Below the pieces are notes generated by a model. It saw nothing but the letters and a program-made list of their open reading frames with translations, did no database searches and was not told where the DNA came from. The position numbers and the translations under genes are program-made. A stretch of 64,000 bases of DNA, taken from the NCBI GenBank assembly GCA_964293305.1, contig CAXYYO010000005.1, positions 1 to 64,000 on the forward strand. Direction: 5' to 3'. How positions within the stretch are numbered: position 1 is the first letter of the stretch; the number at the start of each line of letters is the position of its first letter. Below are positions 35,410-45,882 of this stretch, piece by piece. The DNA is from CALAGJ01 sp964293305 (lineage in GTDB: Bacteria > Bacteroidota > Bacteroidia > Chitinophagales > Chitinophagaceae).

Positions 35410-38400
35410 TTAACCAAACAAATACTCCACGTCTTCTTTTGAAAGAGATTTTACAAAACTGGTATCATCTGCTACTAATTCAGAAGCCAATTTCTTTTTG
35501 CGTGCTTGTAGTACAAGAATTTTATCTTCAATGGTATCCTTACAAATCATTCGATAAGCAAAGATGTTTTTTGTTTGACCAATGCGGTGTGTACGATCTA
35601 TGGCTTGCTGCTCTACAGCAGGATTCCACCAAGGATCAACGATGTACACATAATCAGCTGCCGTAAGGTTCAAACCCACGCCACCTGCTTTTAATGAAAT
35701 TAGAAATATTCTACACTCAGGATTATCCTGAAAATTGCGTATAGCTTTTTCTCTGTCTTGTACAGATGTGCTACCATCAAAGTAGGAATATGGTATTTCT
35801 AATTCTTCTAGTTTTTTTCTGATGAGTGCCAGCATGCCGAGAAATTGTGAAAATATCAATGCTTTATGTTCACCAATGTTTTCAGTTATTTCTCTTTCAA
35901 TTTCTTCTAATTTTACGGATACATTTGGATATGGATCTTTTTCATTCATGATAGCAGGGCTATCACAAATTTGCCGCAGTTTCATCAATGCCTGTAAGAT
36001 GGTAATTTGTGATTGCTGTATTCCTTTGGATTCGATTGCTCCTAATATTTTATCCCTATAATCATTCCGCCAGGAATCATAAATCTCTCTTTGTTCTTCA
36101 CCCATCTCGCAGAATAATATGGTTTCTGTTTTTGCCGGTAAATCTTTTGCTACCTGCTCCTTGGTGCGGCGAAGAATGAATGGATATAAGAGCCTGCGCA
36201 AATGCTCTTTTTGTTCTTTCTCATTAAATTTATCAATAGGTATAGCAAATTCTTGTTTAAAGAATTCCATACTTCCCAACATACCCGGGTTTAGAAAATT
36301 CATTTGAGCAAAAATGTCAAAAGTATTATTCTGCAGAGGAGTACCACTGAGGCAAATTCTATTTTTTGCTTCTAACAAACAGGCGGCTTTTGCGGTTTTA
36401 GAAGTAGGATTTTTTATAGCTTGACTTTCATCTAAAATCACAAAATCAAATGGAATTGCTGACATGAATTTTATATCGCTGCGCAATGTGCCATAAGTAG
36501 TAATAACAATTTCTGCCTCCTCATAGAATGGCAGCTGTTGTGAGCGTATGGGTCCATGATGTATTATTTTAGACAATACTGGTGTAAACTTATTTATTTC
36601 ATTTTCCCAGTTATAGATCAAAGTAGTGGGGCATACTACCAATGCTTTTAACTTACCTGCTTGCTCTTTATAATAATGGAGATAAGTAAGTGCCTGCAAG
36701 GTTTTTCCCAAACCCATATCATCCGCCAGAATACCTCCCCAATTTACCTTGGAAAGATAGTTGAGCCATTGATACCCAGACACCTGATAATTGCGTAGCA
36801 CATTTTCCAAATGTTTAGGTGGGTCTATTTTTTCAATACCAGATTGGTGGCGGAGGTTGTCATACTTTTCTTCTAGTTTAAAGAAAAGTTCCTCATCATC
36901 CCGCTGATCATATAATTCATCAATGAGGTTAATGTGATATTTACTAAATCTTAGCCCAGTACCTTTTCCTTCGCCCATGCGGAATAGAATACTGTATTTG
37001 TTGATCCAATCCTCTGGTAGTATGCCTAAGCTGCCGTCCATAAGTGGCACATATTGTTGCTTGGCTAATAATGCTTTTTTGATATCGGCCACTGTTACCT
37101 TTTGTGTGCCAAAATGAATATCCACTTTTGCATCGAACCAGTCTATTTCATTACTCACTTGTATGCGTGTAGTGGGCCGCTCTGTATTGAAACGAAACTT
37201 AATTAAACTATCCATGCCGGTTACAGGCACTTTCATTTGATTAAGCTGATCTATAAAATGGAAAAACCAATTATTCTTTAAAATATCAGGACCTCTCAAA
37301 GCCAGTGCTTCGTCATAATTTCCATAAGGAACAAATGCAGCATGCAGGGAAGATATTTTTTGAAAAAGTGCTTCTTCTGCTTCTTTATTGCGGTGCATTA
37401 TTTTAAGCTTACCATTGTCAGCTAGCACAATCCTTTCTTTATCCTGTCCCTTTACTTCATAACCCTGATAATAGAATATGGGTTGAAAAAGTAAATATTC
37501 CCCTTTTTCATACAGCCATAATTGCATGGTAGGCTGGCTGCTTTTTGTTTCCGTTTTTTTTAGGTTTGAAAAATTTACTTCGTAATGCTGACTCAGTGGT
37601 AAAATAAAATTTTCAAGCATTGATGGCCATACTTCGGCAGGAATTTCAAGTGTACCTTTTGCATCTAACTTTTCAGCTATGAAAATATCTTCTTCCTTGT
37701 GCCATAAGTGAAAAGTATTGTGTCTTAAAACGATAGTTGCTATACCTGATTTATTTTCGCTGAAAGCAAAACGCTCCTCTTCTATTACGATAGAAGCATC
37801 TACACGATAGTTGCCTTTTACTTGCTTTACAATAAAACTTAAACTAGCAGGTTGGATACTTAGCGTAGCAGGTTGTAAATGGTTTGTTTTAAATGGTTTG
37901 CCCGTTGGCAAGAAAAACACTCCTTTATGCTCCTTTTTTTCTTCAAAAAGTTTTCTATATTTTGGATATAAATACTCTGCTTTTAACTGCTTTGTTTCCT
38001 CAGATAATGCGGTTGTTTTTTCAGTTGCTGCATTTTCCCAAAGTGTACCAAAAGGTGAATTTCGATTGAGGTACCTTTCAATTTCTGAAGGCAGGAATTT
38101 GCGAATTTGCTGTATGGCATCCTGATCTTCTTCGCTAAAAAGACTTGTATTTACATATCTTATCAGATCAATTTTTTCTACTAATCCTGCAAAGCCAGTG
38201 TCTGTATCTGCTGCTTCACCTTGTATAGCGTCAATGGTAATATGTGGCCATTCTGCTGTGCCATATTGTATTACCAATCCAAGCTTTTGAAGTGCTACTT
38301 CCTGAGCAACGGATACTGTTTGATTGGCTTGTGCACCATCCGTATAATTGTCAATATTGGGTTTTGGCTCAGCGGCTATTGTATTTACTCTCTTAATGCT

Positions 38401-39180
38401 TGTATCCAATACCCTTAAGAAAGGTTTTCCATCTTCCCGATAAGAAAAATCAAATTTTCCTTTTATATCGTCAGCAAGACTATAACCATAAAGTGCCAGT
38501 AGCTTATTTTTTTCTTTATCTCTATTGGCAATCTGTTGAAAGAAGCTTCCGCCTTTGACTTTTAAAATGCCCAGGAGAAGTATAGTTTTGTGTACACATA
38601 AGGGATATTTTGTTTCACTTTGGCAGGAGCATTTTGTATGTAGTTTGTTATCATCGCTGCGCTGCAGCACAACTGGCCATTTTTTGCCTTCAAAATTTAT
38701 CGCTGCTTTTACTATATCATTTGAGGCCTGCTCTAGGGGCGTTTTGTGGGTGCGAATATGTGCTTCTGCTTTATCAAAACTGGTAGCTGATGAATTTCTT
38801 TTTATAAGTCTGGCATCAAAATCTTTTACTGTTATTTGTGTATGCTCTTGATCGTATGCTGCTTCTTTGTGATCTACTAAGTTTTTGTCCAGCATTTCTT
38901 GAAGATACATGAGGGCAGCCACTTCATGGCGGCAGAGGTTTCCCAAATTATACGGGCAGGAGCACCGTAAGGTGAGGGTATCTGGGTTATTAAATTGGCC
39001 AACATGTACTTTATAATAAATGCTATTGGAATCATCCCTTGTGCGAATGGATGCACTTCCCGGCAATTCCTTGTGAGATATTAACTCTACAAATCCATTG
39101 AGAAATATTTTTTTGCCCCTGCGAATTACTTCTTCAGAGCCATTTAGATAGATATGTTTTGTAAGATATGGTAATGCCAT
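35410..39180 (-). CDS. Large SNF2-family helicase with two SWIM motifs
   Basis: 1256 residues. Two zinc-binding SWIM-like motifs lie at Cys73, Cys75, Cys83, His85 and at Cys184, Cys186, Cys195, His197. After about 600 residues of poorly conserved sequence comes the SNF2 ATPase: DDMGLGKTLQAL (Walker A), LDESQAIKN in place of DEAH, LSGTPLQNNTFD and the C-terminal half ending QAIDRTHRIGQTKN. It is likely a DNA-dependent ATPase acting on protein-DNA complexes. The combination with paired SWIM motifs is typical of bacterial SNF2 proteins of this size, though the role is not established. A plausible promoter lies at 39230. Confidence 0.88.
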   Translation of the reverse strand: MALPYLTKHIYLNGSEEVIRRGKKIFLNGFVELISHKELPGSASIRTRDDSNSIYYKVHVGQFNNPDTLTLRCSCPYNLGNLCRHEVAALMYLQEMLDKNLVDHKEAAYDQEHTQITVKDFDARLIKRNSSATSFDKAEAHIRTHKTPLEQASNDIVKAAINFEGKKWPVVLQRSDDNKLHTKCSCQSETKYPLCVHKTILLLGILKVKGGSFFQQIANRDKEKNKLLALYGYSLADDIKGKFDFSYREDGKPFLRVLDTSIKRVNTIAAEPKPNIDNYTDGAQANQTVSVAQEVALQKLGLVIQYGTAEWPHITIDAIQGEAADTDTGFAGLVEKIDLIRYVNTSLFSEEDQDAIQQIRKFLPSEIERYLNRNSPFGTLWENAATEKTTALSEETKQLKAEYLYPKYRKLFEEKKEHKGVFFLPTGKPFKTNHLQPATLSIQPASLSFIVKQVKGNYRVDASIVIEEERFAFSENKSGIATIVLRHNTFHLWHKEEDIFIAEKLDAKGTLEIPAEVWPSMLENFILPLSQHYEVNFSNLKKTETKSSQPTMQLWLYEKGEYLLFQPIFYYQGYEVKGQDKERIVLADNGKLKIMHRNKEAEEALFQKISSLHAAFVPYGNYDEALALRGPDILKNNWFFHFIDQLNQMKVPVTGMDSLIKFRFNTERPTTRIQVSNEIDWFDAKVDIHFGTQKVTVADIKKALLAKQQYVPLMDGSLGILPEDWINKYSILFRMGEGKGTGLRFSKYHINLIDELYDQRDDEELFFKLEEKYDNLRHQSGIEKIDPPKHLENVLRNYQVSGYQWLNYLSKVNWGGILADDMGLGKTLQALTYLHYYKEQAGKLKALVVCPTTLIYNWENEINKFTPVLSKIIHHGPIRSQQLPFYEEAEIVITTYGTLRSDIKFMSAIPFDFVILDESQAIKNPTSKTAKAACLLEAKNRICLSGTPLQNNTFDIFAQMNFLNPGMLGSMEFFKQEFAIPIDKFNEKEQKEHLRRLLYPFILRRTKEQVAKDLPAKTETILFCEMGEEQREIYDSWRNDYRDKILGAIESKGIQQSQITILQALMKLRQICDSPAIMNEKDPYPNVSVKLEEIEREITENIGEHKALIFSQFLGMLALIRKKLEELEIPYSYFDGSTSVQDREKAIRNFQDNPECRIFLISLKAGGVGLNLTAADYVYIVDPWWNPAVEQQAIDRTHRIGQTKNIFAYRMICKDTIEDKILVLQARKKKLASELVADDTSFVKSLSKEDVEYLFG

Positions 39181-39229
39181 TCGATGATTTAAGGAACAGA
39201 TTTCAAAAGGCTGTTCAAAAATTAAATTG

Positions 39230-39237
39230 CAAAATTA
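39230..39237 (-). promoter_or_regulatory. -7 box of the SNF2 gene
   Basis: The minus-strand reading is TAATTTTG, matching TAnnTTTG, 50 bases before the start at 39180. Confidence 0.4.
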
Positions 39238-39646
39238 ATGAAAATGAATAGGTTGTTGCAAGTTTTTGCACTTAAAGTTTTGAAGAATTGGTGTTTTGTG
39301 TTATTATATTATACGGTAAAATGCGTTTTGAGGTGTGCAGTTTGATTTATTGGAAAGTAGCAGGAGAGTATCAAAGGTTTTCAAAAATGCCAAAAGTAAG
39401 GTGAGTGAATATTGCAAGACTTTAAGGCAGCAAATGAATGAAAAGGTGATGTAGAAAATATTTGATACCATGATTTTCAGCACTTGATTTAATGATGCTT
39501 CTTGTAATAAAGCATAATATTATTCCCTAAAAATCTTAAGCAAATTATATTTATAGGAATTAGAAAATTCTTGATTCTTTTTGGAAGGCACCAAACGAAT
39601 CATCTATTTTTCTCTGGTTCTATATAAACTTTACGCTATAAAGAGA
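39238..39646. other. Intergenic stretch without visible gene
   Basis: AT-rich. I see no coding frame, repeat family member or clear terminator between the SNF2 and GH1 genes. Confidence 0.4.
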
Positions 39647-41176
39647 TTACATCACCGCATTATTTTCTGCCACAGCTTTGTAATAATCTACACTCAATTT
39701 TGGTATTCTTTGAAGGGTTTTATAATCCATATAGTATAGCCCAAACCTTATGCTGTACCCGGCAGACCATTCAAAATTGTCTAACAAGCTCCAATAAAAA
39801 TAGCCTTTTACAGGAATTCCTTCGGTTGTAGCTCTTTGCAACTGTGTAAGATAATTTCGCATAAACATGATTCTGTCCGTATCATAAATTTGATGCTCAG
39901 GGGATAAATCGTCTGACCCGCTACAACCATTTTCGGTAATATAAATTTCATTAACCTTCCAAAGTTCCTTCATAAATCTAGAGCCCCAATAGATTGTTTC
40001 CGGACCTATGAATAACCATTTAGAAACACTAGTTGGATGGGAGGCTGCAAAAGGAAAGCGCTTATACCCTTGCTCATCAGCAGAAGCCATAACATAACAC
40101 TCCGGATTGTAAATATTAATGCCACAAAAATCAGTAGGCGTACTTATTATTTTTAATTCTTCCTCAGTAAATTTTGGTGCATTTGAGCCGGCCTTTTTTA
40201 GGAAAGCTTCTGTATATTTACCTTCCATAATTACGGTCAGATATCCTGCATTAATTTCTCTTGTAGCTATGGCTGCAGCCTTTATATGCTCTGGAGTTTC
40301 AATATAGGGTAAAGCCACTTTTAAATTTTCAGCTATACCAATTTTAGTACCTGCTTTTGAGCTAGCTCTCATAGCCTGTAAGGCAAGGCCATGACCGAGC
40401 ACTGCATGATGCCTAGCTTGATATAATTCAGCAGGAGATAACTGTATACCTGGTGCCATTATTCCATTTCCATAACCAAGTTCAATAAAAGTCCACATTT
40501 CATTGAGCGTAAAAAAATGATTAACCCTGTCACTGAGTTGCTCCGCCATAAATGCACTGTATTCTGCAAATGCGTAAGCAGTTTCTTTTGATTGCCAACC
40601 TTTATATTTATCTTGTAATGCCTGCGGCAAATCCCAATGATATAAAGTGGCATAAGGCTGTATGCCATTGGCTAATAATTCATCTACTAGTCTGTTATAG
40701 AAATCAACTCCTTTTTGATTAGGGGCCCCTTTTCCATCTTTAAATATCCGTGGCCATGAAATGGAAAACCGATATGTTTTTGTGTTCATCGATTTCATGA
40801 GTTGAATATCGGATGCGTATCTGTTATAAAAATCGCAGGCTATATCGCCAGTATCATTGTTTACAACTTTGCCGGGAGTTTTTGAAAATGTATCCCAGAT
40901 TGATTTGCCACGACCGTCAGTATCGGCGGCTCCTTCCACCTGATATGAAGCGGTGGCGGTGCCCCATAAAAATCCTTCGGGGAAATTCAGGTTACGAGTT
41001 ATTCCCTGTGAGGATATACCGCTTGTGCGCTCCGGCGATGAGCCCAGTAGTGGTGCGGCATAAAGACCAAGACCTGCTGTACCTGCCATTTTAAGGAATT
41101 CACGTCTTGCATTTTGATTGGTTTCCTCAAAAAGTCTGCCCTCTCCAGATAAACCAGCATCATTCGTTGTACTCAT
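39647..41176 (-). CDS. Tat-exported glycoside hydrolase family 1 beta-glucosidase
   Basis: About 509 residues from the ATG at 41176. A twin-arginine signal (RREFLKMAG, Arg24-Arg25) with a hydrophobic segment leads to the GH1 barrel: NFPEGFLWGTATASYQVEGA, the acid/base region FTLNEMWTF (Asn-Glu with Met where most have Pro), the nucleophile motif YITENGCS and SLLDNFEWSAGY. It probably hydrolyses beta-glucosides in the periplasm. Tat export is unusual among GH1 enzymes in general, but the twin Arg is clear. Confidence 0.9.
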   Translation of the reverse strand: MSTTNDAGLSGEGRLFEETNQNARREFLKMAGTAGLGLYAAPLLGSSPERTSGISSQGITRNLNFPEGFLWGTATASYQVEGAADTDGRGKSIWDTFSKTPGKVVNNDTGDIACDFYNRYASDIQLMKSMNTKTYRFSISWPRIFKDGKGAPNQKGVDFYNRLVDELLANGIQPYATLYHWDLPQALQDKYKGWQSKETAYAFAEYSAFMAEQLSDRVNHFFTLNEMWTFIELGYGNGIMAPGIQLSPAELYQARHHAVLGHGLALQAMRASSKAGTKIGIAENLKVALPYIETPEHIKAAAIATREINAGYLTVIMEGKYTEAFLKKAGSNAPKFTEEELKIISTPTDFCGINIYNPECYVMASADEQGYKRFPFAASHPTSVSKWLFIGPETIYWGSRFMKELWKVNEIYITENGCSGSDDLSPEHQIYDTDRIMFMRNYLTQLQRATTEGIPVKGYFYWSLLDNFEWSAGYSIRFGLYYMDYKTLQRIPKLSVDYYKAVAENNAVM

Positions 41177-41381
41177 ATTATATATTAAAATAATCACTCA
41201 AATCCATAGAAAGGTAAGGTGAATTAATTTGCAATTATATATAAAAGATACAATAATTAAAAGTGTAAAATATTATCTGCTAATGTACCTACTTACTTGA
41301 AATTGTAAGACATAGCCAATATGGATTAAACCCTTATGTCAATAATTTTATCTGTGCCATCAGACTAAGTCAATAAGGCAA

Positions 41382-42230
41382 TTAGATAGGCATGCTCATA
41401 GCAGCTATAATCATTGAAACTTCATCTGTTAGTACATTTAGTTCGGGCAATTTGGTATCAATATGTTTTGTAATGGAATTAAACTTTGAAGGGTCATAGT
41501 AATAAATATTCCACTGATTATTGTCATACTCCAACGCAGTAAGATTTTCAATCCAATCTCCACTATTAAGGTATTCCACTTTCCCATCTTTTGTTTCAAT
41601 AATTTTTTTCTGAGGTTGGTGAATATGACCACAAATTACAGTGTCATAGTTTTTTTCTATAGCTAGCTCAGCAGCAGTTTCTTCAAAGTTGCTAATCCAT
41701 TTCACCGCTTTTTTTACACTGTTTTTCACGGTTTTTGAAAAGCTTAATTTTTCACGACCCAGCTGCACTAGCAATTTATTTACAGCACTATTAATTAGTA
41801 TCAAAAAATCATATCCCCATCCACCTAGTTTAGCAATTGCTTTGGCACTTCCTTTGGTGGTACGGTCAAATACATCGCCATGAAAAATCCAGGTCATTTT
41901 ACCATTCAATTCTATTACCATTTTATCCGTCAAGGTAAACTGTCCAATGGATATATCGCTATAGCGGCGAAGCATTTCATCATGATTGCCAGTAATATAA
42001 ACCACTCTTGTACCTTTAGAGAGCAAGTGAAAAATTTCCTTAATTACTTGCATATGGGCGGTGGGAAAATACCGCTTACTAAACTGCCAGCCATCTATTA
42101 TATCGCCGTTTAAAACAAGGAGAGATGGTTGAATGCTGCGCAAATAATTTAATAGTTCTGATGCCCTGCACCCATACGTGCCTAAATGTACATCGCTAAT
42201 TACAGCTACTTGTACTGGTCTTTTTAGCAT
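41382..42230 (-). CDS. UDP-2,3-diacylglucosamine diphosphatase-like phosphoesterase
   Basis: 282 residues: metal-site motifs DVHLG (Asp13, His15), GDIIDGW, GNHDE and HGDVFD, plus GHIHQPQ, the LpxH-like calcineurin-fold set. No signal peptide. In lipid A synthesis the enzyme splits UDP-2,3-diacylglucosamine. LpxH-related paralogues of unknown substrate are common in Bacteroidota, so the substrate is inferred. Confidence 0.8.
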   Translation of the reverse strand: MLKRPVQVAVISDVHLGTYGCRASELLNYLRSIQPSLLVLNGDIIDGWQFSKRYFPTAHMQVIKEIFHLLSKGTRVVYITGNHDEMLRRYSDISIGQFTLTDKMVIELNGKMTWIFHGDVFDRTTKGSAKAIAKLGGWGYDFLILINSAVNKLLVQLGREKLSFSKTVKNSVKKAVKWISNFEETAAELAIEKNYDTVICGHIHQPQKKIIETKDGKVEYLNSGDWIENLTALEYDNNQWNIYYYDPSKFNSITKHIDTKLPELNVLTDEVSMIIAAMSMPI

Positions 42231-42434
42231 AAAAAATAGTTTTACAAAATTTCATTTTAAATGTTACCTATTTATTATGTTATAATTATTAAATGGTAAA
42301 AAACAAAGTGATTTACTCTTCAAAAATTAATATTTTTTTTCAAACTAGGATTAATACTAACTTAAAGATTTGTTCATATCAACATCACAATTTGATAACT
42401 TTCAACTTGCACCTTGCACACAAATTAATTTAAA

Positions 42435-43946
42435 ATGATTCAAAAATTTATTGCAACAAAACATGCACTTGCAGTAGCTGTTTTGCTTGCTTGTACTTCG
42501 TGCAACAAAAATTCAGATTTGGATGCCAGTGGGAAGCTTGTTGATGACGAAACTAATGAAGCCGTTACAAGCGTTGTTCTACAAAATCATTCTGTAACTC
42601 CTTCTCTTTTAAAAAAATTGCCTGGCTTTGAAAGTATGGAGATATTTAGTCTACTAAGCAGTGATGATACTTTAGAAGGTTCACCAAATTATATTTTTGG
42701 TGGTTCTGCCGATGGAGCGGGCTTATTACCACTAAGAAATACCCCCAATGGACGTATGTTTACTTATGTGGTGAATCATGAAGATAATTATGCAGTGTCA
42801 CGCATATATCTTGATGAAACATTTAAACCTGTAAAAGGGGAATACCTTTTGAATAGTACAGGTGGTTTATGGCGTCTTTGCTCAGCCACACTTGCTATGC
42901 CAGGCACACATGGCTTTGGGCCAACTTATTTAACATGTGGCGAAAGTGGTGAGGAATCGAGAACACATGGAATAAATCCATTAGAAAGTGCTTTTAACCC
43001 CACAATAAGTAAAGAGATTCCTGCTATAGGAAGATGGAACGCTGAAAATGCAGTACCATTGGATAAGAACGCTTTTCCTGGAAAAACGGTAATTGTTCTG
43101 GGTGATGATGATAGTGGTAATGAGGGTGGACAAGTAGCGATGTATCTTAGTGAAGCAACTGGTGATCTAGATAATGGTTCAGTATATGTCTTGAGAAGGA
43201 AAGATTTGAATGCAAGGGAAACTGATATAACCTCAAGCAATTCTTATCCAGTTGAATTCGTAAAGATTGACAATATCAGTACATTGACTGGTCGTCAGGT
43301 AAATACTACATCTGCGGCATTAGGTTGTATCAAATTTGGCCGGGTTGAAGATGTGGACTACCGCAAAGGAAATGCTGAAAAAAATAGGGAATTATATTTT
43401 ACAGTAACAGGACAGAGCTATACCGGAACAAACGCAGATTTTTCACGTACAAAATACGGTCGTGTATATCGTCTTCGCCTGAATCCGAGTAATCCGTTGG
43501 AAGGATCTTTGGAAGTAGTTTTAGATGGAGATATTCGTCCAGGTATTGCTGATAAGTTTCAAAACCCTGATAACATTTGTGTAACAAAAAACTATGTGTA
43601 TATTCAGGAAGATGCAAACAGTTATGGAGATGAAACCCATGATGCTTATATTTATCAGTACAACATTAATACTGCTGAATTGAAAACTGTTTTTGAATTA
43701 GATCATCGCCGTACTGAAGCTGATGCAATAAAATACAATCCAACTGGTTCTTCTTCAAAAGGAAGCTGGGAATATGGTGCCATGATAGATATTTCTCTAC
43801 GTGTGGGTATTCCAAATACATTTATGCTTTGCATACAACCACATAGTTGGAGAGGAGATCGCTATAAAAATCCTGATGGGGGCACAATCAGACTTACAGA
43901 AAACCAAGCAAGTCAAGTTGTTGTAATAAAAGGATTGCCACAATAA
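42435..43946 (+). CDS. PhoX/DUF839-like exported lipoprotein
   Basis: 503 residues with a lipobox (ACTSC, near residue 23) and a beta-propeller-like mature part. VVNHEDNYAVSRIYLDE and QNPDNICVTKNYVYIQEDAN resemble the DUF839/PhoX alkaline phosphatase family, with several Asp/Glu that could bind metal (GDDDSGNEGG). PhoX proteins release phosphate from organophosphates; this one is more divergent, so activity is inferred. It opens the 42-55 kb exported-protein island. A weak 11-bp-phased TCATAT/TCACAA/TAACTT run lies at 42374-42401, but is not close enough to call. Confidence 0.65.
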   Translation: MIQKFIATKHALAVAVLLACTSCNKNSDLDASGKLVDDETNEAVTSVVLQNHSVTPSLLKKLPGFESMEIFSLLSSDDTLEGSPNYIFGGSADGAGLLPLRNTPNGRMFTYVVNHEDNYAVSRIYLDETFKPVKGEYLLNSTGGLWRLCSATLAMPGTHGFGPTYLTCGESGEESRTHGINPLESAFNPTISKEIPAIGRWNAENAVPLDKNAFPGKTVIVLGDDDSGNEGGQVAMYLSEATGDLDNGSVYVLRRKDLNARETDITSSNSYPVEFVKIDNISTLTGRQVNTTSAALGCIKFGRVEDVDYRKGNAEKNRELYFTVTGQSYTGTNADFSRTKYGRVYRLRLNPSNPLEGSLEVVLDGDIRPGIADKFQNPDNICVTKNYVYIQEDANSYGDETHDAYIYQYNINTAELKTVFELDHRRTEADAIKYNPTGSSSKGSWEYGAMIDISLRVGIPNTFMLCIQPHSWRGDRYKNPDGGTIRLTENQASQVVVIKGLPQ

Positions 43947-43986
43947 TTTATAATTCCATTATTCTTTCAATATAGGCTCTTGCCAA

Positions 43987-44020
43987 AGGGCTGTTCATTA
44001 GGGCAGCCCTATTTGTATTT
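43987..44020 (+). terminator. Possible terminator after the PhoX-like gene
   Basis: AGGGCTG (43987-43993) pairs with CAGCCCT (44004-44010), ten-base loop, followed by ATTTGTATTTATTT, which is T-rich but not an unbroken T run. Confidence 0.5.
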
Positions 44021-44036
44021 ATTTAAATAAAAATTT

Positions 44037-45860
44037 ATGCTCTGTTTTCATACATATCGGAAATATAACTGGCTTAAAAATACCCATGCCTCAATCTTGT
44101 TTAGCCTTTTTATAATAACTGGAATGATATCATGCAAAAACAAACAGCGATATGAATTTGCGTTACAAAAATATCAGGCAGATACGGACAGCTGCGTGTA
44201 TGAAGCTCGTCTACTCAAACAAATGTTTACAGATGGCCTATCTGAGCCATTACTAAAAGAGCAGTTTCTTTCAGTCAGAAAGAGTTATAAACGGATTGAA
44301 ATTTTTGCTGAATATTATAATCCAACTACTGCTAAGACTATAAATGGTCCTGCCATACCCGAAGTGGAGTTTGATAATCCAGATTTTCCCCAAGAACCTC
44401 ATGGGCTTCAGGTAATTGAAGCCTTACTCTACCCTGAAGTAAATATTGATACCGTCACATTTTTACAAGAAGTAGAAATGTTACTCGCTACTTTTAATAG
44501 ATTAAAAGTAACCGGCAGTGCCCTTCAACTTACGGATGCTCATGTTTGGGATGCCACAAGACTTGAGCTGTTTCGCATTTCATCATTAGGGCTTTCAGGA
44601 TATGATACCCCCTTAAGCCTAGCTGCCATTGATGAACTTAAGGTTTCGCTGGAAAGCATCAAATCTTATTTACAGTTTTACGATAATGATGAAAAAGTTT
44701 ACGATTCCTTGTTCACCTATCTTGACAAAGCCATTGATTACTCCAATACAAATAATGATTTTAACCATTTTGACCGAGTTAACTTTCTGAGAAACTTCTT
44801 ACAACCTATCGGTTCACTTATGTACGAAGCCCAAGAAATTGCTAACATTTCATTTTTTAGTGAAAAACGTTTGCTGAGCGAAAAAGCAAAAACATTTTTT
44901 GACAGTGGGGCTTTCAATCCTTGGTCTTATGCTCCAGATTTGAAACAGGTACGTAATTCTTCGGAAATTGCTTTAGGCAAAATGCTTTTCAGCGAAAACA
45001 AACTATCTGGGAATAACACAAGAAGTTGTGGCAGCTGCCATCAGGAGTCAAAAGCATTTACAGATGGCTTAGAGAAAAATAAAACTTTTGATGGCAGCCG
45101 TATAATCATGAGAAATACACCAACTATTCTTTATGCAGCATTGCAACCCGTATTATTTGCAGATAGTCGTGTGGCGTACTTAGAAGACCAAGCCCGACAG
45201 GTAACTGAAAATCCTGATGAGATGCATGGAAACTTGAGCAAGGCAGCTATATTGTTATCACAAGATGAAAATTACAAAGCGCTTTTTGCAAAAGTTTATC
45301 CATCAGACAGCATATCTGGCTTACATATTCAAAAAGCTTTGGCGGCTTATATAAGATCAAAGTCAAATTTCAATAGTGCTTTTGATGCATACATGAGGGG
45401 TAATGACACAGCAATTCATTCTGATGCCATCAAAGGTTTTAATGTTTTCATGGGTAAAGCAAAATGTGGCTCCTGTCATTTTATGCCATTATTTAATGGA
45501 AATGTACCACCAGAATATATCAAAATAGAAAGTGAGGTATTAGGTGTGCCCGCAGAAAACAAAGCGCCATATCGTTTAGATGATGATAAAGGGAAATATG
45601 ATTATATCAAATCGGCTCCTTACCTAAATGCTTTTAAAACTCCTACAGTACGCAATGTGGGCATAACAGCACCATATATGCATAATGGTAGTTTAAAAGA
45701 TCTAGATGCAGTTATTCATTTTTACGATATTGGAGGAGGTGCGGGCCTGAACATTCGGCCGGTGAACCAGACTTTAGCACCAGACAGTTTACTTTTGTCT
45801 GTAGATGAGAAGAAACAACTTACTTCATTTATGCAGTCACTTACAGATCAAAGTTATTAG
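44037..45860 (+). CDS. Imelysin-like/di-haem cytochrome c peroxidase fusion
   Basis: 607 residues. Lipobox (IISC) after a signal-like N-terminus. Residues about 40-290 are helical and resemble imelysin-type iron or haem-linked domains (ending FDRVNFLRNFLQPIGSLMYEAQEI). Then a MauG/CCP-type domain: first CxxCH at about 331 (CGSCHQESKAFTDG), RNTPTILYAA, second CxxCH at about 476 (CGSCHFMPLFNG) and KTPTVRNVGITAPYMHNG. Two c-type haems are thus expected in a periplasmic peroxidase or oxidoreductase. The fusion of a helical N-terminal module with CCP is common in Bacteroidota, but substrates are unknown. Confidence 0.8.
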   Translation: MLCFHTYRKYNWLKNTHASILFSLFIITGMISCKNKQRYEFALQKYQADTDSCVYEARLLKQMFTDGLSEPLLKEQFLSVRKSYKRIEIFAEYYNPTTAKTINGPAIPEVEFDNPDFPQEPHGLQVIEALLYPEVNIDTVTFLQEVEMLLATFNRLKVTGSALQLTDAHVWDATRLELFRISSLGLSGYDTPLSLAAIDELKVSLESIKSYLQFYDNDEKVYDSLFTYLDKAIDYSNTNNDFNHFDRVNFLRNFLQPIGSLMYEAQEIANISFFSEKRLLSEKAKTFFDSGAFNPWSYAPDLKQVRNSSEIALGKMLFSENKLSGNNTRSCGSCHQESKAFTDGLEKNKTFDGSRIIMRNTPTILYAALQPVLFADSRVAYLEDQARQVTENPDEMHGNLSKAAILLSQDENYKALFAKVYPSDSISGLHIQKALAAYIRSKSNFNSAFDAYMRGNDTAIHSDAIKGFNVFMGKAKCGSCHFMPLFNGNVPPEYIKIESEVLGVPAENKAPYRLDDDKGKYDYIKSAPYLNAFKTPTVRNVGITAPYMHNGSLKDLDAVIHFYDIGGGAGLNIRPVNQTLAPDSLLLSVDEKKQLTSFMQSLTDQSY

Positions 45861-45882
45861 TAATATTTAAAGGTACAGAGCG

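Noticed and set aside
42374..42401. TCATAT, TCACAA and TAACTT at 11-base steps before the PhoX-like gene
   Set aside because: Only three units, with two substitutions in the core, and the expected promoter distance would place transcription at or inside the start codon. Noted only as possible support for the PHO-box idea.
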